Source: Salinispira pacifica (GTDB lineage Bacteria; Spirochaetota; Spirochaetia; DSM-27196; Salinispiraceae). Taken from it: DNA of 64,000 bases. The notes below the pieces were generated by a model that was not told the DNA's origin, made no database searches, and was given only the letters and a program-made list of their open reading frames with translations. Made by a program: the position numbers and the translations under genes. The stretch covers positions 248,001 to 312,000 of the forward strand of contig NC_023035.1 of NCBI RefSeq assembly GCF_000507245.1, written 5' to 3'. This document shows, one piece after another, positions 41,211 to 49,609 of the stretch (positions are counted from its first letter, which is position 1; each line of letters starts with the position of its first letter).

Positions 41211-42011
41211 ATGACTGCTCTTCAGGCTGCAGCCTTCGGACTTATCCAGGGACTTACGGAATTCTTACCGGTTTCCAGCTCAGGTCATCTTGCGCTGCTG
41301 AAAAGCATTTGGGGTTTTGAGGATGTGTCCATCCTCTTCGATGTGCTGCTTCACGTGGCCACTCTGGCGGCGGTGCTGATTGTATTCCGGAAGCGGATAT
41401 GGAAGCTCATTCTCAGCCTTCTTCACGGCATCCGCGGCCGGGCGGATGAGGGCGACAGAATGCATCTGAAACTGATCCTCATGCTTCTTCTTGCTACTGT
41501 TATTACTGCGGTGTTGGGGATCGGGATTGATGAAATGCTTCAGCCCGCTTCCAATATCAAACTGGTTTCCCTGTTGTTTATTGTAACCGCAGGTATTCTT
41601 ATTCTCAGTTCAAGGGTGAAGCCCGGAAACAAAGGCTACAAAGAGCTGGGAGTCAGGGAGAGCATCATTACCGGTGTGGCCCAGGGAATGGGCGTGTTTG
41701 CCGGGATCAGCCGTTCGGGAATTACCATATCAGCGGGAATATTCGCCGGTCTGAAACGGGAGGAAGCGGGGGAGTTCAGCTTTCTCCTGGCCATCCCCGC
41801 GATTTTGGGAGCTGCAATTCTGAAAATTCCCGAACTGGGAGACCTTCAGGGAAGTATCGGCGGACTTCCTCTCATATTGGGAATTTCCGCTGCCTTTTTC
41901 AGCGGTCTCATTTCTCTCATTCTGCTCATGAAGCTGGTGCGCAGCGGCAAACTGCACTATTTCAGTCTGTATCTCATCCCTCTGGGCATCGCAGGTCTGA
42001 TATTTCTCTGA
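41211..42011 (+). CDS. uppP: undecaprenyl-diphosphatase
   Basis: A 266-residue polytopic membrane enzyme (BacA/UppP) that converts undecaprenyl diphosphate to the monophosphate carrier used for peptidoglycan and other glycans; overexpression in other bacteria gives bacitracin resistance. Signature regions are GLIQGLTEFLPVSSSGHLAL with the catalytic Glu, and GVFAGISRSGITISAGIFAG with the conserved Arg/Ser. About eight hydrophobic segments are visible. GGAG lies 6 nt before the ATG. It follows the transglycosylase gene at 17 bp, a sensible cell-wall pairing. Confidence 0.95.
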   Translation: MTALQAAAFGLIQGLTEFLPVSSSGHLALLKSIWGFEDVSILFDVLLHVATLAAVLIVFRKRIWKLILSLLHGIRGRADEGDRMHLKLILMLLLATVITAVLGIGIDEMLQPASNIKLVSLLFIVTAGILILSSRVKPGNKGYKELGVRESIITGVAQGMGVFAGISRSGITISAGIFAGLKREEAGEFSFLLAIPAILGAAILKIPELGDLQGSIGGLPLILGISAAFFSGLISLILLMKLVRSGKLHYFSLYLIPLGIAGLIFL

Positions 42012-42124
42012 TCAGCTGATATTTTCTTTTCTGCAGGCGCATAAACCCGGTCGCTCCACATTCTTCAGATGCTTCAGGCCGGCCTCCTTTCTACCGATAT
42101 TCTGAGTCAGGGAGGGAGGTTTTT

Positions 42125-44794
42125 ATGCGAGATGTTTTCCAATCCAGGGTGCTTGGCGGTATACTCACAGTACTGGGGGTGTATCTGCTGCTGTCCACAG
42201 CCGGGGCGGCTGTACCCGCACTCCAGGCCGGGTTTATTATCCGGCTGCTGGCTCTTCCCGGTGAGTTTCTTTATTCATGGTTTTTTGTCATGGGATTTTA
42301 TCCCGGCATATATCTGGTATATAACGGACTGCTCATTGCCCTGGGACAGGACAGCCCCCGTTCGCTCTATGTCTCCAGCTTCGCCGCTCTACCGGTGATC
42401 AGCTTCGCGGCATTTCTGCGCTTTCTTGTGGATCCGGGGTTCGCCGATACGCTGCTGGCCTCAGTAATGACCGAGAGTCTCGGGCTGCAGCCTTCTCTCT
42501 ATATATCCGGGATTCTCAGCGCAGCTCTGGTTCTGTTTACCATTCGCATGGCATTTTTGCCGGAGTTGTCCGCTGCTCCGACGGAAGATAACGATGTTGA
42601 AGACCTGGAAGAAGTTCCTCAATCCCTCCTCCCCGAACCTTCGGCCGAAACCTCCCTGTTCCGGGCGGACAGCAGTTCCCGTAATACATCAGCACAGAAC
42701 CGCGCCGGAGACCCGGTAACGGCAGCCCGGGAATTCCTGCGAACCGAGTTGAGCAGGTATGAACCCGCGGGAGCTGAACTTGAAGATCCCGGTGAATATC
42801 CCGTCCTCACAGAGGACCCCGGGGCAGACCATTGGAGGCAGGCAGAGGATACCCATGTGGAAATGGGCTTTGACTCTTCAGCGGAAACAGCTGAACCGCA
42901 GATATCCCATACCGCTTTCGGCAGTTCTTCTGCAGGTCCTTCCAACGCCCCCCATGAGTACAGCCTGGAATACGGAAACGAAGAGGCGGTGGAACCTGAA
43001 GGTGAGGTGATCCATCTGAATCTTGGAAGCAGGTTTGTAGATACACAGGCGCCGGCACCGGCGGTGCAGGACGTGGCTCCAGCTGTTCATGAGAGCGGCG
43101 ATTTTCATGAGAGTACCAATGTTGATGAGAGCAACAATGCACACGAGAGCAACGATGTTCATGAAAGCAACAATACTGAGGATCAGCTTTCGAATCCTGC
43201 TTCTACAGGGCCCTTCGGAGATTTCAGCATTGACGACCACTGGGAAGAAGAGGATGAGAGCGAAGATGATGCCGCCGGGGAAGACGATGAGTATGCCGGA
43301 GATGACGATGATCTGCCGGTAAATGAGGACCTCCTTCCCCATACGGAAGAGGAACCCGAGTTGAACTTTTCCCGGAAGACCGGCCCGTATGAAATTCCCA
43401 TCGACGGTGTGCTGAGGGCACAAAGCTCCGAGTCCTACTGGGTTGTGGACCAGGCAACCAGTGACCAGGGGGAGGTGCTTCGCAACACCCTACAGGAGTT
43501 CGGCATTGAGGCGGAGGTCACCGGAATCCGAAAGGGTCCGGTGATCACCATGTTTGAAATACTCCCCGCACCCGGGGTGAAGCTGAACCGGATCGTGAAT
43601 CTTGCCGACAATATCGCCCTGAGTCTGGCTGCCTCAAGTGTACGAATCGTGGCGCCTATTCCCGGGAAGCATGCTGTGGGGATCGAAGTGCCCAATAAGC
43701 GACGTCACCTGGTAACCTTCTCGGAAATTCTGAAGGAAGATGAGTTCATGGAGGGGGATCATGGTATTCCCGTGGCACTTGGAAAGGATATTACCGGGGA
43801 TGCACAGATTGTGGATCTCACCAAAATGCCCCATCTGCTGATTGCCGGGGCCACGGGTGCCGGTAAATCGGTGTGCGTGAACAGCATTATCTCCTCGGTT
43901 CTGTATAGACGGGATCCCGACGAGGTGAAGATGATCCTCATTGACCCGAAGATTGTTGAATTGAAGTTCTATAATGATATTCCTCATCTTCTCACACCGG
44001 TGATCACCGATCCCAAGCGGGCGTTCCAGGCGCTTCAATGGTGCCTCTACGAGATGGAGCGGCGCTACAGCCTCCTGGACGCCATGGCCGTACGGGATGT
44101 GAAGAGCTATAACAAAAAAATTGTGGACAAGAAGATTGCCACCACCAAGCTTCCCTATATTGTGGTGGTTGTTGATGAGTTTGCCGACCTGATGGCCACC
44201 AGCGGAAAGGAGCTGGAGTCCACCCTGGCCCGCCTGGCGGCCATGAGCCGGGCAGTGGGCATACACCTGGTGCTTGCCACCCAGCGTCCCTCCACGGATG
44301 TGATTACCGGTCTTATCAAAGCGAACATTCCCAGCCGCATCGCTTTCATGGTTGCCAGCAAGGTGGACAGCCGGATCATTATCGATTCCGGGGGTGCTGA
44401 AAAACTCCTTGGCAAGGGAGACATGCTGTTTACATCTGCCTGGGACCCCTTCCCCCAGCGTATGCAGGGAGCATTCCTTTCGGAAGGGGAGGTGGAAACC
44501 ATCGTCTCCCACGTGAAGGAGATGGGGAGTCCCGACTACATAGATGATGAAATTTTCTTCGAGGAGGAGGAAAGCGAGCTGGTTCAGGGTGAACTGGATG
44601 ATCCTCTGATGCAAAAAGCCATAGATATTGTATGTACTGCCAATAAAGCGTCCGCCAGCTATTTACAACGACGATTGAGTATAGGTTATAATAGAGCTGC
44701 AAGACTAATTGAAGAAATGGAAGATATGGGGATCGTCGGTCCTCAGAACGGGTCGAAACCCAGAGAAATCCTCAAAAACAGGGATGTCATGTGA
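42125..44794 (+). CDS. ftsK: DNA translocase FtsK/SpoIIIE
   Basis: An 889-residue septal DNA pump for chromosome segregation. The N-terminal 150 residues hold about four membrane helices. A long acidic, Ser/Glu-rich linker (about 155-420) includes a run of six-residue repeats (HESNNV type, see the repeat entry). The motor has the Walker A motif GATGAGKSVCVN, VVVVDEFADLMATSG and ATQRPSTDVITGLIKANIPS. The C-terminal gamma winged helix (SASYLQRRLSIGYNRAARLI) would read orienting DNA sequences. GGGAGG precedes the ATG. The stop overlaps the GTG of the transporter gene by 4 bp. Confidence 0.95.
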   Translation: MRDVFQSRVLGGILTVLGVYLLLSTAGAAVPALQAGFIIRLLALPGEFLYSWFFVMGFYPGIYLVYNGLLIALGQDSPRSLYVSSFAALPVISFAAFLRFLVDPGFADTLLASVMTESLGLQPSLYISGILSAALVLFTIRMAFLPELSAAPTEDNDVEDLEEVPQSLLPEPSAETSLFRADSSSRNTSAQNRAGDPVTAAREFLRTELSRYEPAGAELEDPGEYPVLTEDPGADHWRQAEDTHVEMGFDSSAETAEPQISHTAFGSSSAGPSNAPHEYSLEYGNEEAVEPEGEVIHLNLGSRFVDTQAPAPAVQDVAPAVHESGDFHESTNVDESNNAHESNDVHESNNTEDQLSNPASTGPFGDFSIDDHWEEEDESEDDAAGEDDEYAGDDDDLPVNEDLLPHTEEEPELNFSRKTGPYEIPIDGVLRAQSSESYWVVDQATSDQGEVLRNTLQEFGIEAEVTGIRKGPVITMFEILPAPGVKLNRIVNLADNIALSLAASSVRIVAPIPGKHAVGIEVPNKRRHLVTFSEILKEDEFMEGDHGIPVALGKDITGDAQIVDLTKMPHLLIAGATGAGKSVCVNSIISSVLYRRDPDEVKMILIDPKIVELKFYNDIPHLLTPVITDPKRAFQALQWCLYEMERRYSLLDAMAVRDVKSYNKKIVDKKIATTKLPYIVVVVDEFADLMATSGKELESTLARLAAMSRAVGIHLVLATQRPSTDVITGLIKANIPSRIAFMVASKVDSRIIIDSGGAEKLLGKGDMLFTSAWDPFPQRMQGAFLSEGEVETIVSHVKEMGSPDYIDDEIFFEEEESELVQGELDDPLMQKAIDIVCTANKASASYLQRRLSIGYNRAARLIEEMEDMGIVGPQNGSKPREILKNRDVM
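43087..43180 (+). repeat. 18-bp coding tandem repeat in ftsK linker
   Basis: Five imperfect 18-bp units encode HESGDF, HESTNV, DESNNA, HESNDV and HESNNT in the disordered FtsK linker. Their number probably varies among strains, as is common for such slippage-prone coding repeats. Confidence 0.75.
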
Positions 44795-46182
44795 ACGAGC
44801 TTTCGCGGTCAAAACGATGGCTTTACGGATCCGGGGATCTGAGCTTCAGTTTGGCCAATACATCAATCGGCGCGTATCTGGCGATTTATCTCACCGATGT
44901 GGTGGGTATTCACGCCAGCTTCGCTGCAATAATAATACTTCTGGGAGGGGTGTGGGATGCATTCACCGACCCCCTCATGGGCGTTTTGTCGGACCGGACC
45001 AAGACGGGAATGGGGCGAAGAAGACCGTATATTCTCTTCGGGGCCATCCCCTACGGCCTGCTCTATGCCCTTATCTGGTGGCGGCCCGAGTGGGCGGGGC
45101 AGGGATTCAATAATCTTTTCTACCCCATTGTGCTCATCCTCTTTCAGTCGGCGTCCACACTGGTGAATATGCCCTTTCTGGCGCTGACGCCGGAATTGAC
45201 AGCAGATTACGATGAGCGCAACAGTCTTACATCCAACAGAATGATCTTTTCGATTATCGGATCGCTGCTGGCATTCACCATACCGATTATGATTATCGGG
45301 GAATTTATTCCGGCCAATGGTGCGAAGGTGTGGATCATCGGGATTGTAACCGGTCTCATATCCATTCTTCCCTTTGTCCTGATCGGCAGTCTCATAAAAG
45401 AAAATCCCCGCAGGCGGAAGGAGCATGGCATCCATCTGAATGTGTTCGCTTCCTTCAAAATCGTGAAAAAAAACCGTGCCTTTCTCTGGGCTCTGGGATT
45501 GTTTCTGTTCAGCTGGCTTGCCATAGAAGTTGTACAGGCCCTGCTGATTTACTTCATTAAATATCGGCTGCAGATGCCCCAGAATTCCGATGTGATTATG
45601 GCTGCGGTATTTGTCAGTGCACTGATCTCTCTCCCCTTCTGGGATCTTCTCTCAAGAAAGAGCGATAAGCGGAAAAGTTTTATTTTCGGAACATCATTCT
45701 GGCTGCTGATGCAGATCGTTCTGGTGCTGTTTCGGCCCGAAACTCCCCTGCCTCTCATCATTACGGTTGCCGCCCTTGCAGGAGTGGGAGTTGGCGCTGT
45801 TCATGTGTTCTCCTGGTCGATGATTCCGGACAGTATTGATGCCGGAGACCCCGAAGGAATGAGCCAGGAGGGGCTGTACTACTCGGTGGTGAGCTTTGCC
45901 CGGAAGCTGGCAAGCAAGGGCACCGTTTTTCTGGTGCTGTTCATTCTGGGCCAGTCGGGATATGAGGCCAATGCGGCAATACAAATTCAGTCCGCGGATA
46001 ATGCCCTCGGCTTCATGATGGGCCCCCTGCCGACCCTGCTGCTGGGAATCGCAATCTTCTCGGCCTACAAATATCCGGTGCGCCGGGAAACAATCAGGCT
46101 GCCCTCATTGAAAGGGGCCTCAGGGGTTAAACCGGAAGCGGTTCCCGAGCCGGTGCGAACCTCCGAATCCGAAGAGGAATGA
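44791..46182 (+). CDS. GPH-family sugar:cation symporter
   Basis: A 463-residue major-facilitator transporter of the glycoside-pentoside-hexuronide group (MelB-like), with twelve predicted helices. Characteristic features are the N-terminal LYGSGDLSFSLANTSIGAYL, WDAFTDPLMGVLSDRTKTGMGRRRPYI between helices 2 and 3, and a second-half DAGDPEGMSQEGLYYS. The substrate, probably a glycoside or uronide, cannot be set. The GTG start overlaps the ftsK stop (GTGA), with AGGG upstream, so it is coupled to ftsK. The acetyltransferase gene begins one base after its stop. Confidence 0.85.
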   Translation: MNELSRSKRWLYGSGDLSFSLANTSIGAYLAIYLTDVVGIHASFAAIIILLGGVWDAFTDPLMGVLSDRTKTGMGRRRPYILFGAIPYGLLYALIWWRPEWAGQGFNNLFYPIVLILFQSASTLVNMPFLALTPELTADYDERNSLTSNRMIFSIIGSLLAFTIPIMIIGEFIPANGAKVWIIGIVTGLISILPFVLIGSLIKENPRRRKEHGIHLNVFASFKIVKKNRAFLWALGLFLFSWLAIEVVQALLIYFIKYRLQMPQNSDVIMAAVFVSALISLPFWDLLSRKSDKRKSFIFGTSFWLLMQIVLVLFRPETPLPLIITVAALAGVGVGAVHVFSWSMIPDSIDAGDPEGMSQEGLYYSVVSFARKLASKGTVFLVLFILGQSGYEANAAIQIQSADNALGFMMGPLPTLLLGIAIFSAYKYPVRRETIRLPSLKGASGVKPEAVPEPVRTSESEEE

Positions 46183-46183
46183 T

Positions 46184-47374
46184 ATGCCGGAAATCAGAAC
46201 GATTAATCTGAGAAGCCGAAGAGCAAGAAAGCAGGTGCTTCTATTCCCGCACCGTCTCTATGCAGGAGACCCAAACTGGGTGCCTCCCCGTTTTCACGAA
46301 CAGATGCGCACCCTCGATCCCCGAACCGGAGAGTTTTTTACACACGGATACGGGGAGTGCTTCGGCGCATTCGAAAACGGAACGTTGCGCGGAACTGTGT
46401 GTGTTGCAGAGGATGAGTATAAAAACCGGATTACCGGACTGAAAGACTGTATATTCGGCTTTTTCGAGTATGAGAATGATACAGCGGTTTTTAATGCACT
46501 TATGAACCGGGCGGTATCCTGGGCCAGGGAACATGGTCTGAGCCGTCTCATCGGGCCGTTCAATCTTGATTATGAAAATAACTACGGCCTTGTGGTGGAA
46601 GGGGAAGACCGGCTGCCCACCATGCTTTGCGCATATACCAAAGATTATTACCTGGAGCATATGCGGCGCTGGAATTTCAGCGAGGACAGGGGGCGGAATC
46701 TTGCATTTGAACTGGATCTTTCCCGTCCCAATGGGGAGATGGAGAAACTTTTCCGACTGGGAGACCGCTTGGTCAGCCGCAGCGATCTGCGGGTTCGGGG
46801 AGCGGATTTTTCCGATTTTGAAAACGAGGTTGAACGGATTTACTACCTCATAAACAAAAGTCTTGCCCATATTCCGGATTTCAAGCCATGGCACCGGGAG
46901 GATCTGGCCAAGACCTTGAAAGAATTCAAGAGCTTCGCGGATCCCGAACTGATATTGTTCGCCGAGATTCCCCGGGGAAGCGCCCTGAGCCGAAATCCTG
47001 AGAACCAGCCGCTGATAGGCGGCTGGGAACCGGTGGGCTGGCTCCCCGGTCTTCCGAACCTGAACGAATATCTGGTTCATACCGGCGGTTTGCGGTTTCC
47101 CTGGCAGTTTATTCAGTTACTGGCCCTTATGCGTCGGCAGCCCCGATGCCTCACCATCAAATCAGTTCTCATCCCCCGGAATATTGGGCAAAGGGAGTTA
47201 GTATCGGTCTGTTCAGCCGGATGTTTCAGACTGCCATCTCCCGGGGCTATTCCTGGGTGGACTTTTCTCTTACATCGGAAAAAAACCCCTACACCCCGGA
47301 TCTTGCAAGGCGTATGGGTGCCCGGATGTATCGGGCCTATCAGGTGTTCACCCTGGAAATATAGAACGCAGTGA
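46184..47374 (+). CDS. GNAT-like acyltransferase, C-terminus out of frame
   Basis: About 393 residues when repaired. The protein resembles a bacterial GNAT-type family starting FPHRLYAGDPNWVPPRFHEQ and containing FFEYENDTAVFNALMNRAVS, GLSRLIGPFNLDYENNYGLV. After KSVLIP near 47177 the frame is lost and ends in a Pro/Gly/Cys-rich tail. The neighbouring frame continues the expected C-terminus (PEYWAKGVSIGLFSRMF, SRGYSWVDFSLTSEKNP, ARRMGARMYRAYQVF) to a stop at 47364. One extra C in the C5 run at 47173-47177 restores it. GAGGAATG precedes the ATG. The substrate is unknown. Confidence 0.7.
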   Translation: MPEIRTINLRSRRARKQVLLFPHRLYAGDPNWVPPRFHEQMRTLDPRTGEFFTHGYGECFGAFENGTLRGTVCVAEDEYKNRITGLKDCIFGFFEYENDTAVFNALMNRAVSWAREHGLSRLIGPFNLDYENNYGLVVEGEDRLPTMLCAYTKDYYLEHMRRWNFSEDRGRNLAFELDLSRPNGEMEKLFRLGDRLVSRSDLRVRGADFSDFENEVERIYYLINKSLAHIPDFKPWHREDLAKTLKEFKSFADPELILFAEIPRGSALSRNPENQPLIGGWEPVGWLPGLPNLNEYLVHTGGLRFPWQFIQLLALMRRQPRCLTIKSVLIPRNIGQRELVSVCSAGCFRLPSPGAIPGWTFLLHRKKTPTPRILQGVWVPGCIGPIRCSPWKYRTQ

Positions 47375-47378
47375 AGGT

Positions 47379-47407
47379 TTGCTTTTTCACCGTGCTTCAA
47401 TTAGCGT
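47379..47407 (+). promoter_or_regulatory. possible promoter of the two-component trio, leaderless geometry
   Basis: TTGCTT (47379-47384), a 17-bp spacer and a poor -10 TAGCGT (47402-47407) end 7 nt before the ATG at 47415. The geometry matches other genes here, but the -10 match is weak. Confidence 0.3.
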
Positions 47408-47414
47408 ATTGATT

Positions 47415-49235
47415 ATGACAACTACGTTTACCGGGGAAGTGATGATGTTGCTCGGCAGCAGTGCTGCAATATTCTCTGCACTTGCTTTGGGGTATGCAGT
47501 TATCCAGCGGTATATCCCCGGTGAATCTGCTCTCCTGACCCGGAATCTGAAGACCCTGTTGTTTCTTCTTGTATCCACCCTGTCATTTTTTTCTGCCCAG
47601 GAGATAGCTCAGGGGATTTACGCCGAATCCGGTGAGGCATTGGTGCTTCTGGCCGTTTACTTTGCAGGGCCTTTGGGGGCTCTGCTGTCTGCGCTGATCT
47701 TTACATTCCTGAGACTGTATCTGGGGTCAGTGGGGTTTTCTTTTTCACTATTTTTGCCTCTTCTGATATTTCTTGTATACCAGGCGATCAGGTTCACTCA
47801 AGCCCGCCTGAGAGCAGGAGCCGGGGAGGCGATGGCCGGAATACAAAAACGATTCCGGAAGCTCTTCCGCATGACGTCCCAGGCCTCTCCTCTGGCCGTT
47901 CTTCTGTCGTCTTCAATGGCGTCTTCAATGGCGTCTCCTTTGGCCTCTCTTCTGGCACTTGGAGTTGCCGCAACAGCTTCTACCCTGATTCGCTACCGAA
48001 TGCTGGCCGCTGCACAGGGGCTTGAAGCCTCCGGAGATTTTAATATACATGCCCTTGTTTTGTTCCCGCTGGTTCTTCTTTTCGGCGGGTTTATGAGCAT
48101 GTCCGATTCTTCCCGCATGTTGCTGGAAAAACGCAGGAGGAGAGAGCTGGAATTCCAGCATTTGTTTGAGTACGCTCCCATACCGCTCTGGGAGGAGGAT
48201 TATTCCAGGGCCTACAGCTATGTGAAGGAATTCGGGACTCCTCTGGAGGATCGGCAGGTGGAGAATATCATTTCCAATATATCCGAGTATTTTTCACATA
48301 TTCGGATTGTAAATATGAATCAGCGTGCGGTCAGTCTTGCAGCTGCGGAAAGCAAGGAGGAACTGCTGGCTCGCCTGGATGAGACCTTTCTCCCGGAAAC
48401 CGCCAGGTCGTTTATCCCTGAGATTCTTGCCCTGAGTGAACAGCGGATGAGCTGTTCCACACATTCAGAGATCCGGAATCTGGAAGGGAAGAGGCAGTAT
48501 GTAAAAATTCAATGGAACGTACTTCCGGAATTCGCCAGAGATTACCGGCGGGTGATCGTGTCCTTCATCGATAATACTGAACTTATAGTTCAGGGGCAGC
48601 GGATTGAAGAAAGCATGGGCAGGCGCGGAGTGTTGATAAAAGAAATTCATCACCGGGTACGTAACAGTCTCTCAATTGCATACAGCATTCTTGCCATGAA
48701 ACAGGAGAATTTTTCCACAGAACTTGAACGGCTTGCCATTACACGGGCCCAAAACCGGATTCAGACCATTGCGCTTCTCCACACTCGGCTGTATATGGAC
48801 AATGAAGTGCTGATCATCCGGGTACGAAGTTACTTTGAGGAGCTAACCCGAATGATCTGCGCACCCTTTTCAGAAGAAGTGGAGCTGCGTGTACCTGATA
48901 TTCAGCTTTCAATAGAGCAGCTGCTCCCTTTGGGGCTTCTCATGGGGGAGCTCCTATTCACCCGGCTCTCCCAAATACCTGAGGATGAAAGAGGGAGAAC
49001 GCGAAGGGGTATTCTCACCATACGAAGCTACTTTCATGAGATTCACTGTCAGCTCAGTGATACTTTTCAGCTTCCCCGATCCGATGGTCGATCCATGGAG
49101 GATCCCCGCCTTACCCCGGTGGAGCTGATGATAACCGAGAGCCTGACTCTCCAATTACGCGGGCGTCTTTCAGAACGCACCGAGCATGGAGTTCATAATT
49201 ATGATCTCTATTTTCCTCTCAGGGAGGGTATATGA
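47415..49235 (+). CDS. membrane histidine kinase with apparently degenerate ATPase domain
   Basis: 606 residues. N-terminal membrane helices (about 1-220) resemble a 5TM/LytS-type sensor (YFAGPLGALLSALIFTFLRL). A PAS-like domain follows (about 245-385; FEYAPIPLWEEDYSRAYSYV), then a HisKA_2-type dimerisation helix with phosphoacceptor His in LIKEIHHRVRNSLSIAYSIL. The C-terminal ATP-binding region keeps LLPLGLLMGELL but lacks the N-box Asn/His (reads FTRLSQ) and has no DxGxG. It may therefore be a pseudokinase phosphorylated by, or controlling, its paralogue 350 bp downstream. It overlaps the response-regulator ATG by 4 bp. The start lacks a Shine-Dalgarno sequence. Confidence 0.75.
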   Translation: MTTTFTGEVMMLLGSSAAIFSALALGYAVIQRYIPGESALLTRNLKTLLFLLVSTLSFFSAQEIAQGIYAESGEALVLLAVYFAGPLGALLSALIFTFLRLYLGSVGFSFSLFLPLLIFLVYQAIRFTQARLRAGAGEAMAGIQKRFRKLFRMTSQASPLAVLLSSSMASSMASPLASLLALGVAATASTLIRYRMLAAAQGLEASGDFNIHALVLFPLVLLFGGFMSMSDSSRMLLEKRRRRELEFQHLFEYAPIPLWEEDYSRAYSYVKEFGTPLEDRQVENIISNISEYFSHIRIVNMNQRAVSLAAAESKEELLARLDETFLPETARSFIPEILALSEQRMSCSTHSEIRNLEGKRQYVKIQWNVLPEFARDYRRVIVSFIDNTELIVQGQRIEESMGRRGVLIKEIHHRVRNSLSIAYSILAMKQENFSTELERLAITRAQNRIQTIALLHTRLYMDNEVLIIRVRSYFEELTRMICAPFSEEVELRVPDIQLSIEQLLPLGLLMGELLFTRLSQIPEDERGRTRRGILTIRSYFHEIHCQLSDTFQLPRSDGRSMEDPRLTPVELMITESLTLQLRGRLSERTEHGVHNYDLYFPLREGI

Positions 49236-49609
49236 AATTGCCCCGGATTCTCCTGGTTGAGGATGAGATTCTCATACGAATGTTCATGAAAAAGCAGCTG
49301 GAAAAACACGGTCTTACGGTTGCGGCTGAAACAGGGGATAGCCGGGATGTTGAGGATTTGGTGCTTTCCAAAACACCCGATCTTGTATTCTTGGATGTTC
49401 GTCTGGAAGGGCCGCTGAGCGGTACAGATCTTGCGCCGATCATTTTAAAGCGGAGTTCTGCCGCGATGGTTTTTGTCAGTGCCTATGAACTTCCTTCCCA
49501 TCTTATTCCCGGGGATCCACGGGTGTTGGGAGTGTACCAGAAACCCCTGGCACAAAATTCGGTGAAGGAAATTCTGGGGAGATGGAATGAGTACCTGGTT
49601 TCTACCTGA
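49232..49609 (+). CDS. single-domain response regulator
   Basis: A 125-residue receiver domain with no output domain. The acidic pocket is in LLVEDEILI, the phosphoacceptor Asp in LVFLDVRLEG, the conserved Ser in VFVSAYE, and the Lys in YQKPL. It would pass or buffer phosphate between the two flanking kinases, or act on a protein partner. It overlaps both neighbours (4 bp upstream, 23 bp downstream), so the three genes are one translational unit. GGGAGG precedes the ATG. Confidence 0.9.
   Translation: MKLPRILLVEDEILIRMFMKKQLEKHGLTVAAETGDSRDVEDLVLSKTPDLVFLDVRLEGPLSGTDLAPIILKRSSAAMVFVSAYELPSHLIPGDPRVLGVYQKPLAQNSVKEILGRWNEYLVST

Noticed and set aside
47900-47945. 12-bp tandem repeat (TCTTCAATGGCG type) in the first kinase
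   Set aside because: It is only two units, in frame, in a membrane segment coding for small residues; ordinary slippage.
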